Assembly: GCA_030068145.1 (NCBI GenBank)
Contig: JAPJBO010000008.1
Location: forward strand, 434,001 to 498,000
Direction of reading: 5' to 3'
From: Diplonema papillatum
Taxonomy: Eukaryota; Euglenozoa; Diplonemea; Diplonemida; Diplonemidae
Length of the DNA stretch: 64,000 nt
The notes beneath the pieces are model-generated. The model had not been told where the DNA came from. It ran no database searches and was given only the letters and a program-made list of their open reading frames with translations. The position numbers and the translations under genes are program-made. Positions 1-10,368 of the stretch are shown here, piece after piece (positions within the stretch are counted from its first letter, which is position 1; each line of letters opens with the position of its first letter).

Positions 1-2734
1 TCACTCACTCACTCACTCACTCACTCACTCACTCACTCACTCACTCACTCACTCACTCACTCACTCACTCACTCACTCACTCACTCACTCACTCACTCAC
101 TCACTCACTCACTCACTCACTCACTCACTCACTCACTCACTCACTCACTCACTCACTCACTCACTCACTCACTCACTCACTCACTCACTCACTCACTCAC
201 TCACTCACTCACTCACTCACTCACTCACTCACTCACTCACTCACTCACTCACTCACTCACTCACTCACTCACTCACTCACTCACTCACTCACTCACTCAC
301 TCACTCACTCACTCACTCACTCACTCACTCACTCACTCACTCACTCACTCACTCACTCACTCACTCACTCACTCACTCACTCACTCACTCACTCACTCAC
401 TCACTCACTCACTCACTCACTCACTCACTCACTCACTCACTCACTCACTCACTCACTCACTCACTCACTCACTCACTCACTCACTCACTCACTCACTCAC
501 TCACTCACTCACTCACTCACTCACTCACTCACTCACTCACTCACTCACTCACTCACTCACTCACTCACTCACTCACTCACTCACTCACTCACTCACTCAC
601 TCACTCACTCACTCACTCACTCACTCACTCACTCACTCACTCACTCACTCACTCACTCACTCACTCACTCACTCACTCACTCACTCACTCACTCACTCAC
701 TCACTCACTCACTCACTCACTCACTCACTCACTCACTCACTCACTCACTCACTCACTCACTCACTCACTCACTCACTCACTCACTCACTCACTCACTCAC
801 TCACTCACTCACTCACTCACTCACTCACTCACTCACTCACTCACTCACTCACTCACTCACTCACTCACTCACTCACTCACTCACTCACTCACTCACTCAC
901 TCACTCACTCACTCACTCACTCACTCACTCACTCACTCACTCACTCACTCACTCACTCACTCACTCACTCACTCACTCACTCACTCACTCACTCACTCAC
1001 TCACTCACTCACTCACTCACTCACTCACTCACTCACTCACTCACTCACTCACTCACTCACTCACTCACTCACTCACTCACTCACTCACTCACTCACTCAC
1101 TCACTCACTCACTCACTCACTCACTCACTCACTCACTCACTCACTCACTCACTCACTCACTCACTCACTCACTCACTCACTCACTCACTCACTCACTCAC
1201 TCACTCACTCACTCACTCACTCACTCACTCACTCACTCACTCACTCACTCACTCACTCACTCACTCACTCACTCACTCACTCACTCACTCACTCACTCAC
1301 TCACTCACTCACTCACTCACTCACTCACTCACTCACTCACTCACTCACTCACTCACTCACTCACTCACTCACTCACTCACTCACTCACTCACTCACTCAC
1401 TCACTCACTCACTCACTCACTCACTCACTCACTCACTCACTCACTCACTCACTCACTCACTCACTCACTCACTCACTCACTCACTCACTCACTCACTCAC
1501 TCACTCACTCACTCACTCACTCACTCACTCACTCACTCACTCACTCACTCACTCACTCACTCACTCACTCACTCACTCACTCACTCACTCACTCACTCAC
1601 TCACTCACTCACTCACTCACTCACTCACTCACTCACTCACTCACTCACTCACTCACTCACTCACTCACTCACTCACTCACTCACTCACTCACTCACTCAC
1701 TCACTCACTCACTCACTCACTCACTCACTCACTCACTCACTCACTCACTCACTCACTCACTCACTCACTCACTCACTCACTCACTCACTCACTCACTCAC
1801 TCACTCACTCACTCACTCACTCACTCACTCACTCACTCACTCACTCACTCACTCACTCACTCACTCACTCACTCACTCACTCACTCACTCACTCACTCAC
1901 TCACTCACTCACTCACTCACTCACTCACTCACTCACTCACTCACTCACTCACTCACTCACTCACTCACTCACTCACTCACTCACTCACTCACTCACTCAC
2001 TCACTCACTCACTCACTCACTCACTCACTCACTCACTCACTCACTCACTCACTCACTCACTCACTCACTCACTCACTCACTCACTCACTCACTCACTCAC
2101 TCACTCACTCACTCACTCACTCACTCACTCACTCACTCACTCACTCACTCACTCACTCACTCACTCACTCACTCACTCACTCACTCACTCACTCACTCAC
2201 TCACTCACTCACTCACTCACTCACTCACTCACTCACTCACTCACTCACTCACTCACTCACTCACTCACTCACTCACTCACTCACTCACTCACTCACTCAC
2301 TCACTCACTCACTCACTCACTCACTCACTCACTCACTCACTCACTCACTCACTCACTCACTCACTCACTCACTCACTCACTCACTCACTCACTCACTCAC
2401 TCACTCACTCACTCACTCACTCACTCACTCACTCACTCACTCACTCACTCACTCACTCACTCACTCACTCACTCACTCACTCACTCACTCACTCACTCAC
2501 TCACTCACTCACTCACTCACTCACTCACTCACTCACTCACTCACTCACTCACTCACTCACTCACTCACTCACTCACTCACTCACTCACTCACTCACTCAC
2601 TCACTCACTCACTCACTCACTCACTCACTCACTCACTCACTCACTCACTCACTCACTCACTCACTCACTCACTCACTCACTCACTCACTCACTCACTCAC
2701 TCACTCACTCACTCACTCACTCACTCACTCACTC
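1..2734. repeat. perfect (TCAC)n microsatellite, at least 683 copies
   Basis: The first 2734 bases are an uninterrupted TCAC tetranucleotide array that runs off the left edge. I see no variant unit. All plus-strand frames read Ser-Leu-Thr-His without a stop, while the minus strand (GTGA) has a stop in every frame. The array ends at TCTCGCAG, so it probably sits in the intron upstream of the importin-like exon and acts as its pyrimidine-rich tract. Such perfection over 2.7 kb is either recent expansion or an assembly or polishing artefact; the true length is unknown. Confidence 0.97.
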
Positions 2735-2740
2735 TCGCAG
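2733..2740 (+). promoter_or_regulatory. candidate 3' splice site (TCTCGCAG)
   Basis: The repeat gives way to TCTCGCAG and then at once to codons that continue a good helical protein. A pyrimidine-rich tract ending in CAG fits a spliceosomal acceptor. The matching donor would lie left of the window. The alternative, translation through the repeat, is possible because the array is open, but is unlikely. Confidence 0.5.
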
Positions 2741-3456
2741 AAGCGCTTCAAAACGCGGTTGCCCGGCTGGTCGAGACGACACTGGTGCAGCAGCCGCAGG
2801 TGGCGGGCAGCATGGCATCTGCGATGGGCCCCGGCTTTCTGCGGCTGGCCCAGACCGAGGCGCACCCCGACGGCATCCGGCAGCTGGGCATCGCGGGGCT
2901 GGAGAGCCTCCTGATGAAAGGCAGGACGGAAGTTGTACAGCCGTCGATGCCGGTGATGCTCGAGATTCTACGCAAGCAGTGCAGTGATGCGGAAGAAGCC
3001 GATGAAGGGTTCACGTGCGCGGTCCTTGGCTTATCTCGCATGCTTCTGGAAGGAGACGCTGGAGTCCCGCCGGAGGCTCTGCAGCAATACAAAGAGCAGA
3101 TCTTCGAAGCAATGTCGGCTGTACTCAGCCTGCGTGTACCCCGCGAGTGGGAGAATGCAGCGGCATCCGCCGCGCGTGGGCTCATGCAGCTCTTCACGGT
3201 CGGCTTCGCGCCCGCCCGCGTCGTCGCCCTCATCGTCCCGTCGCTTCCCTTCGAGGGCGACGACTGCGAAGACGCTCGGCTCGTCCACGCGCAGGTCTTC
3301 TCCATCGCAAAGAGCAGCCCGGCAGTCATTTCCGATTCCAACCGCGCCCTGCTCATGACTGCGGCCACTAAACTGGTCACTACGAAGACCCAGTACGTCG
3401 ACGACAACACAAAGGCGATGCTCAAGAAGTCTGCTGGCGTCGTCAAGAGCTTCTGA
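2741..3456 (+). CDS. importin-beta family protein, C-terminal exon (partial)
   Basis: The 5' part of the gene is outside the window. About 238 residues are visible, starting after the TCTCGCAG acceptor with an amphipathic helix (ALQNAVARLVETTL) and ending at TGA 3454-3456. The sequence is a run of HEAT-like helix pairs rich in Leu, Ala and Val with no other motif. The segment LPFEGDDCEDARLVHAQVF near the end resembles the last HEAT repeats of importin-5/karyopherin-beta3, where an acidic loop is followed by a helix pair. Importins carry cargo through nuclear pores in exchange with RanGTP. The family assignment rests on this C-terminal resemblance and overall helical character only; another HEAT-repeat protein is possible. 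No ATG occurs in frame before residue 27 of the exon, which supports an upstream exon. Confidence 0.5.
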
Positions 3457-4484
3457 CCTGAAGGAGCATGCACATGACTCGACGACTCGACACCAAGAAT
3501 CCCCCGAGGACGTATTGTGTCTGAAAAAGCTTTGCAGAGTGTTCTAACAGCCAGTTGGGGGTGGGCACCTGCACTCGTGCTGTCGCCAGCCTAACAACAA
3601 CAACCGGGCCAAACAAAACAGAGGGCAGTGCCGGTGGGGCCAACCTCGTCAAAGTCAAATGAAAAATACAGTGACCTGTGTGTTCTGGTGCACAATGCAG
3701 GAAAAAATGGGCAGGAGTGAACTCGAGACAACGGTGGGGCCATCAGGAAGCGTGCACAAAGCGCCAGACCAGGCAGCACGATACTGTCTGCACCGTTTCG
3801 ATAGTCAACGGCGGTAAAAACTGTGTGGAGAGTCGTCTCCTTCTCAGAACCAATTCTGAAAACTGTACACTTCAGCCCGTTCTCTCGCGCGGCGTAATCA
3901 AGACGCTGCTTAATGCACCAACAGATTGGTTGCGTCCCAGCACTAACCCATTCGCGCTTATCTTCCCCAAAACAGTATGAACCCACAAAGGAAACCTTCT
4001 GCACTGCAGTTCCTGATTACGATGTTCTATTTTCATGCAGCTCCGCTTTCCCTCCCGGATGGGTTCCAGTGCTCGCTGAAGAAACAACAGTGGTTCAGTG
4101 GTCAACCAGTAGATGCCCGCCGAAGAGACACTTGGCCCTCGCTTGAAGAGACTACACAGTTGGGCGTTTCTACGAACACACGCACACTCATCGCCAGGCT
4201 GAGAATGCAATTGTGTGCAGCCCACAAACCGGGACGCTGCGACCTTGTTCACGAAAGGCACGCCTCCTTCGGTCTCAAGCTTCCGCAGATGCTCCTCCCG
4301 GGTTGCGAGCATGGGTTTGCTTCACCGTGGTGGGTGATTGCTCTTCGCAGCTTCTTTGTTCACTCGTAAAACGGGCTTGGCCACACACACAGCTGCCGTT
4401 GACCTTTTCAGTACGTCACTTGCAGGACCCGGCCGGGGGACGGGGGGGCATGGGCAAGTGGAAGACCGCTTCCTGCCTTGCGAA
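3457..4484. other. intergenic, no gene recognised
   Basis: This is the 3' region of the importin-like gene and the 5' region of the AP endonuclease gene. Short overlapping open frames on both strands have no recognisable motif. The DNA just upstream of ATG 4485 is open in frame back to 4338 but has no ATG, so it is read as leader. Confidence 0.5.
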
Positions 4485-7211
4485 ATGGAGCTCAAAATCA
4501 TGTCTTGGAACGTGGCCGGCTGGGAGACTACTGTGAAGGCCATTCGCAAACGCCACGGCACCGTCGCCGACTGGCTCGAAAAACACAGGGTGGACATCCT
4601 GTGCCTGCAGGAGACGAAGACCAGTCCCGAGAGCATAGAAGGCCAGCCAATGCGCGTCGAGGCGCAGTTGGAGGGCTGGGAGACTCTCTGGAGTTGCAAC
4701 GCTGGAAAGGGCGGGCAGCGGAAGGGTCTGAACGGCGTCGCGACGTACTGCAGGAGGGGCCTCGTGAGTGGAGGCTGCTGCCGGCCGTTGGCGGAGCAGG
4801 CCCTCGACGACGAGGGGAGGTGCTTGCGCACGGACCACGGCGGCTTCGTCATCTTCAACGTGTACGCGCCGAACACCGCGAACGCCGCCCGCGTCGCTCT
4901 GAAGCTGCAGTTCCTCGAAAAGCTCTCGTCCGCTGCCGAAGCGCAGCGGCGCAAAGGGAAGCGCGTTCTGATAGTCGGCGACCTGAACATATCTCCCGGC
5001 AAGCACGACGTCCACTGGAAGCGCAAAGCGATCCCGTACGACACCCTGCCTCGCGCCATCGAGGCGGAGTCGATCCTGGGCCCGCCACGCCGGTGCCGCG
5101 AAGTCGCCGACCTGTGGCCGAAGGTCGTCGAAATGTTCCGCGCCTGCGCCTTCGTCACGAAGGGAGCCCCAGCCACGCCGGGCAGCAACAAGGTCCACAA
5201 AATGGCGCTGTGGGTCCCGAGCTGCGGCCTCTGGCAGCCGGACCCGCCGGCCGACGCGCGCAAGCAGGACGGCTACAGCGGGTCGAAGGCCGCGGGTGCC
5301 AAAGCAGAAGCTTCCGACTGCATCCCGTCGACAGTCGGCGGCGAGCAGACGGAGACCGGAGCCTCCAAAATCGGGTCGGAAGCCTCCTCGCGTCTCGGTG
5401 TCCCTTCACCGGCTGGTACGCACGCCGACTGTCCAACAGACAACAATCAGAAGCAGAATCACGATGGCAACAATGCTGCCGTCAAGAGCGATCCGGACGT
5501 GAAGATGAACCGCAACGAGCCAAATGCGCAAGTTCCAATGAAGAGAGACGTGCCCCTTGATCCCTCACCGGTGGGTTCGGGTTCGCAAACAGATGATGGC
5601 GGGATTGCAACGAGCCGTGTATCGGCCAGTCCCGAGAACCTGGTCAACGCAGGTAGCTCACTTGACCCCTCATCGGAGGGTGCCGCCCAACAGCTACAGC
5701 CGAGCACGAAAAACCCTTCCGCGGCCGCCGCGAAGGGAAACGGAGCAGCCGACGCACTGACGGCGAATTCGGCGCCGCCCCGAGAGAACATGCGCCGCGT
5801 GCAAGTCGGCAGCGGCGAGGCGTTCCCCGAGTACCTGCTGGGCTACCCTTTGCTCGCCGGGCCGCCGCCAGGCCGGCCGCCCCGCATGGGCGTCATGGAC
5901 GTGCGCGACCTGTTCAACAAGGTGGCTCCGCTGGTGGCCGACGGCGTCGCGCCGCTGACCGAGAAGGAGGCGTTCCGCTTGGCCGACGCGTGCGCGGTGG
6001 GTAGACATCCGGTGGACGTGGTGGCGTGGTTCGCCGGAATGGTTGGCGAAGGTGGTTTCATCGACGCTTTTCGGGAGGACTTCCCCGATGAGGTCGAGCG
6101 CTTCACGTGCTGGGACCAGTCGTCGAACATGCGGTATCAAAACTGCGGCTCGCGTATCGACTTCACATTGATCGACGCCAGCTGGTGGCGCGAATCGCGA
6201 CAAAACCGTGCCACTCACCCATCGCCACTTCCACAACCCGACGGGAGTGATCGAAACGCCGCGCCACAAGACCGCGTTCAACCCCTGCCGACCACCCCGT
6301 TGCAGGACTGCACGGCCAACTTCCTCTTCCAGCCCGCGCCCGTCGGGGGCGGCGGCATTCCCGAGGCACCCACGCACGCCTACGACCACCAGTTCCGACC
6401 CGTCGCCGCGTTTTCCGCTCGCCCGGCGGCGTCCACCGGCATCATTTACACCCCGCCCGAGTTCAGCGACCACGTGGCCGTTTCCATCCGCGTTGCGCCC
6501 CCGGACCCCCAGGCGTACCCCCTCCCTTACAACCCGACGGCGTCCGCCGAGACGCGCGCCTGCGTCCCGCACAAGAACCAGACGACCCTCGCCGGGCTGT
6601 TCCGCAGAGTTCCCGCCGCGAAGAAAGTCGCGGACGCTTCGAACGCTTGCTCGAAGAGCAACCCCCCCGTGGCAGTGGTCGAGATCTCGCCCGACACCCC
6701 GAAGCCAGCTCGGTGCTGCAAACCTGCCGATCTGGGTGCCGAGAAACCCAGGAGACAGGGCGACACCGTAGAGTCCGTCGTAGTCACCAATGCTGCGAAT
6801 CTGCAGGACGACAAACGGAGTTGCCGATCGGCCGAACTCGCCAAAAAAAGCGCTGAACTCGACGGGCAACCACTCCAGGACGGCAAGGGGAACCCGAAAC
6901 ACCGCGAAACCGTTGAAATTGTGGAAGACGACGACACTGCAGGAGAAAGCGCGGCGAAAGGCGGCCCGTCGCAGCGCAAGCGCGCACGGAACGCCTCCCA
7001 CCTTGCAGACGAGGCGCCTTCGAAGGTGCCGAAGCCTGCGGGCAAGCGGGCAAAGGGAGGTCAGCAGGCCAAGCGGCGAGCCGTCGATGTGAGCAAGAGG
7101 GGCTCCATCTTCTCGATGCTAGGTGGCGCCGCAGCCGGGAAGCGGCTGGCGGACGAGGATGCCCCACGTCGCGAGGTAATCGAGCTCGATCTGGATGCCG
7201 ACGACGACTGA
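4485..7211 (+). CDS. APEX2: AP endonuclease 2 (exonuclease III-type nuclease)
   Basis: This predicted 908-residue nuclear enzyme cleaves DNA at abasic sites and trims damaged 3' ends. The EEP-fold motifs appear in order: MSWNVAGW at the N-terminus (Asn9), LQETK (Glu43), NVYAPN, VGDLNI (Asp166, Asn168), GSRIDF near residue 558 and FSDHV with Asp662-His663. I chose ATG 4485 because MELKIMSWN matches the usual APE2 N-terminus; an in-frame extension upstream has no ATG. About 390 residues separate VGDLNI from RIDF, several times the usual spacing. Most of the excess is a low-complexity Ser/Asn/Pro-rich insert (nt about 5190-5790). After the catalytic domain, QTTLAGLF (699-706) resembles a PCNA-interacting box. 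Three hydrophobic-acidic patches, including VIELDLDADDD at the C-terminus, resemble SUMO-interacting motifs. I do not see the GRF zinc finger usual in APE2. Confidence 0.88.
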   Translation: MELKIMSWNVAGWETTVKAIRKRHGTVADWLEKHRVDILCLQETKTSPESIEGQPMRVEAQLEGWETLWSCNAGKGGQRKGLNGVATYCRRGLVSGGCCRPLAEQALDDEGRCLRTDHGGFVIFNVYAPNTANAARVALKLQFLEKLSSAAEAQRRKGKRVLIVGDLNISPGKHDVHWKRKAIPYDTLPRAIEAESILGPPRRCREVADLWPKVVEMFRACAFVTKGAPATPGSNKVHKMALWVPSCGLWQPDPPADARKQDGYSGSKAAGAKAEASDCIPSTVGGEQTETGASKIGSEASSRLGVPSPAGTHADCPTDNNQKQNHDGNNAAVKSDPDVKMNRNEPNAQVPMKRDVPLDPSPVGSGSQTDDGGIATSRVSASPENLVNAGSSLDPSSEGAAQQLQPSTKNPSAAAAKGNGAADALTANSAPPRENMRRVQVGSGEAFPEYLLGYPLLAGPPPGRPPRMGVMDVRDLFNKVAPLVADGVAPLTEKEAFRLADACAVGRHPVDVVAWFAGMVGEGGFIDAFREDFPDEVERFTCWDQSSNMRYQNCGSRIDFTLIDASWWRESRQNRATHPSPLPQPDGSDRNAAPQDRVQPLPTTPLQDCTANFLFQPAPVGGGGIPEAPTHAYDHQFRPVAAFSARPAASTGIIYTPPEFSDHVAVSIRVAPPDPQAYPLPYNPTASAETRACVPHKNQTTLAGLFRRVPAAKKVADASNACSKSNPPVAVVEISPDTPKPARCCKPADLGAEKPRRQGDTVESVVVTNAANLQDDKRSCRSAELAKKSAELDGQPLQDGKGNPKHRETVEIVEDDDTAGESAAKGGPSQRKRARNASHLADEAPSKVPKPAGKRAKGGQQAKRRAVDVSKRGSIFSMLGGAAAGKRLADEDAPRREVIELDLDADDD

Positions 7212-7912
7212 ATTTCCCATCTTTTCTTTTGAATCAATCAATTGTCGCCACGTCTTGCAGCAGCTTGTGTTGCGGCGGGCCGTCCGCACACACACACACA
7301 CACTCACGACACGCACGGCGTCTATTCTTATCCAACTCGCCTGTCAATTGTCGTGTCATTCGTTTTCCGACCGCCGTGAATATACACGATACGATGCTTC
7401 TCTCGTCTTACGAGAAAAGCTCGATCAGGGTTATTCCATGTATTTCTTTTGGTAACTACGTCCCCGTGCACAACCCGCTTGTGCACATAGACAACGCCGT
7501 GTCTTTCTTTCCCCTACGACAAAGCAAAGTCAGACTAGCCTTCCCTGCGATGGTTATCCCACACTGTCTTTTTTCTCGAAGATTGCTGATGGCCATGGCA
7601 GAGGATCGCGAAGCAAGGATGCTGGGTTCGTTTTCTAAATTAAGCCGGCAAGATGTTAGGACAAGTCTGGTATCATCAGCCACTGGATGGAAGCAGACCC
7701 AGTCTTCAGGGCATCAGCCGCCAGGAACACCAGAAGTATAGCACGTAACCTTTTTCGGTACGGCGAAAAGTTCGTCCCGAGCCCAATTGAGGATACTGAA
7801 ATTGCGATCGAGATGTCTTCGGGTTTGAATGCGTCGAAAAAAGAAGCGAACAGACCCAAACTGCTTTTGGCAGGCAACCGGATTCTCCGAGGGGAGGTGT
7901 GGGGGGGTAAAG
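7212..7912. other. intergenic with a short CA run
   Basis: No gene is recognised. A CA dinucleotide run lies near 7289-7303. The 84 nt before ATG 7913 are open in frame with the next gene but look like leader. Confidence 0.5.
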
Positions 7913-8284
7913 ATGAACATCCAGTCCGCGATATCGAATATTTTCCTGGCCCTGTTCGCCCTGCGGGTGCTCTCGGCGGTGCTCGCTGTGTTCAATAACA
8001 AGTACATCCCGTTGACTTTGATCAGCTTGCCGGTAGCCTACGCCATCGTGAAGGTGTCCCTTGAGGGGACGCCCGACGCGGCGAGCATTCTGCTGGTGGC
8101 CGTCGGCATTGTCTTCATGCGCGGCTGCGACGACGTCGTGAGTCGGCTGGTGAGGATGCGAACGAAGTGGAAAAACGCACTCATCCCGCACAAGCGCCTC
8201 ATGCTCCAGGAGCAGGCCCGCGTGTACAGGTCCCAGCAGCAAGCCCAGCTGGGAAAACAGGGTGCGAAGCCGCGACGCGCATGA
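7913..8284 (+). CDS. small membrane protein of unknown function
   Basis: The product is 123 residues from ATG 7913, which follows GGGGGGTAAAG; an in-frame non-ATG extension of 28 residues is Lys/Arg-rich and less convincing. It shows three hydrophobic stretches: residues about 11-29, 31-52 and 58-74. A basic cytosol-like tail follows (RMRTKWKNALIPHKR, then a Gln-rich helix ending KPRRA). I do not recognise a family. The compact hairpin-plus-one-TM layout with a charged C-terminus resembles small organelle or ER membrane proteins, but no motif supports a role. It is separated from APE2 by 0.7 kb on the same strand. Confidence 0.6.
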   Translation: MNIQSAISNIFLALFALRVLSAVLAVFNNKYIPLTLISLPVAYAIVKVSLEGTPDAASILLVAVGIVFMRGCDDVVSRLVRMRTKWKNALIPHKRLMLQEQARVYRSQQQAQLGKQGAKPRRA

Positions 8285-10368
8285 AGGGACAGCATAACCC
8301 TTTTTTGGTGTAAGGCATTTTGCACGTGCTGCGCCGCTCCAGAAGCTGGGCTCCGGCGCCGGAGTCGGAGAGTACCGAAGCAGGCAAACCGGTGGTGCGA
8401 AGTCGTGTGCCCGTGGTTAAGGTTACGAAGCTGCCCGCAGAACGTCAATATCACACATTGAGTGGACGGTGCCGGAAAGCGCTGAGAGCAGCGCGCGCCA
8501 CCTCCGACGACCGAACGGCGCAGCCCGTGTCATGCCCCGGGTGAGGCCTAGCACCAGCATGAACAAAGCATGGTCTGAAAAGGCATTCACACTCACTTCC
8601 GACTGGGTCGTGTCCCAAGTCGAGCCCCGCATTTGCAAAGCAGGACTGATTTCCAGCAACATCCACAAAACAACGAGCTTGTACCGGCGAGGACCAGCTT
8701 ATTGACCATTGAAGTTTCCCCAGGAAAGGAGGTTGCGGGTGTTAAAAATTGTAGTGCCCGCATTTGCAGAGCGACGTGAACCAGCAACAACAAAGAAAGA
8801 CTGATTACTGACGATGCGGACAAGCCTTTTCGACCTGCACCTGTTGAAGGGACCATTCCTTGCGACATGAACGCCCGCTTCCGGAATCCAGTTCAGCGTA
8901 GCGTAGTCGAGGGTTGGAAACTTGCAAAGAGTTTGCGGCAGCCGCTCTGCTGTGCGATTCAGTAGACGTACTTTTTCGATTGAAAGATCCCCGCGAAAAG
9001 TCAGTCGAAAACGTTCCTCCGTTTCCTTAATTCCTTTGTTCGGGTCGTCAGCAAATGAAAAAAAGCAAAAGCGCGACGCCATGCAGAAGGGATCCCACGA
9101 AAAGGAGAACACGTACCTTTTCCTTTGTTGACACTTTCTCAGTGCGAGCTGAGCAGAAATGCAGGAAAGAGCCGAACTCGTTGGCACTCTTGCCTTGATC
9201 AGCCACCACAAAACCATGTTTCACTATCTTGCTCAAGGTTGAACCAGTGGTAACAGAAACCTTGGTTCTCTGCAGATTCTCAAGGCCCCGTCGTTACCAT
9301 TTCGGGGGATGATAGCAGAAAGTCTCGAAGCCACTGTCTGCTGGAATTGGTAGGCGATTCGGGTTGCAGGTTTCACGTACTCGTGTCGCTCCTCAGCACC
9401 ACCGGAATTGAAATACGCACACATGTCAGCGAGAGCAAACCTCTGTTCGAGGCTGCAGGCACCAAGTATCGGGGGGGGGGGGGGGGGGGGCCAAGTTCAC
9501 GGGAAATGAGAATGAAAAACTCGTATCGAAGCAAATCCGGCAGTCCTCTTTGGACTTGCGTTCCCCAGTTCTCGAGCTTCAACTGAAACCATAAAACAAG
9601 AATACAGGGCGAGGTGGGAGGTGGGGCGTCCTTCTTGCAGGGCTCAACGCAAGACGCGGAGGTGCCTTTCCGCAGCAGGTAGGCAGGCGAACGTCTTTTC
9701 TATCGTGGCCACGTAGCAGGAAGCGGAAGCTCGCGCCGACAGCTTCAATTCCGTTTCTTGAGCAGCTGGCACAGACCATCGATCTCACTGAAACAGTCGT
9801 CGAAAAGCACGCTTTCTTTTTCGTTGGGATTTCAGCTCTGCTGCGGAGTGGCTGACCGAAAACGAGCCGAAACTGAACCGCGGTCGGGTGGTCCGGTTCC
9901 TGATTTTGTTGCCGTCTTGGCTTATTCGGTGGCCCATTGGCGACAACCGTGTCTATATTCTTCTCCATCCCCATCTCTTTCCTCCTCGCGACGGCACACC
10001 GTGTGCTCACGGCCAAGTGTTTGCAGCAAATAGAGGAGATCTGCCAGCTCTACGATTCCTTACACCGCAAAGGTCCCACGGCACTGACGCGCGAGATAGT
10101 CCCTTGTCAGAAGGGTCTGTCTGCTGAACGAAACCGCGCGTAATCTAGGTGCCTGTTCGGGATCTGGTTCCTTTTTTTGTCCTCCAGCATAAGCACGTGC
10201 CGGCTAGCCCACCTTGCGGCGACTCTTCCTGGCGGAGTTGCTTGAGCGCTGTTTGTCTTTTTCTGCCAACGTTAACCAGCCTGCCCTCGAGGTGGCTGCT
10301 TCCTTCTCTAACGTTGTAACGTTGTCTTTGCAGCACGACAGCAACCAATACCTGCTTTGTTGTTTGTA
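8285..10368. other. intergenic, 2.1 kb, no gene recognised
   Basis: Only short overlapping open frames occur, with no recognisable protein. It includes the poly-G run at 9471-9490. Just before the MMPL gene, TCTTTGCAG at 10325-10333 could be a 3' splice site of a 5'-UTR intron; there is no direct support. Confidence 0.45.
9471..9490 (+). repeat. G20 homopolymer
   Basis: There are twenty consecutive G residues in intergenic DNA. They could form G-quadruplexes, and the length is likely unstable in replication and in base calling. Confidence 0.95.

Noticed and set aside
1-2734. TCAC array as telomere
   Set aside because: It lacks the G-rich TTAGGG-type unit and continues straight into coding sequence.
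1-2740. (SLTH)n as a real coding domain
   Set aside because: The array is open only because TCAC has no stop in any plus frame; a splice acceptor at its end explains the junction better.
5694-7001. 435-residue minus-strand frame inside APE2
   Set aside because: A shadow of the GC-rich APE2 gene; no motif, and the plus frame carries the nuclease signatures.
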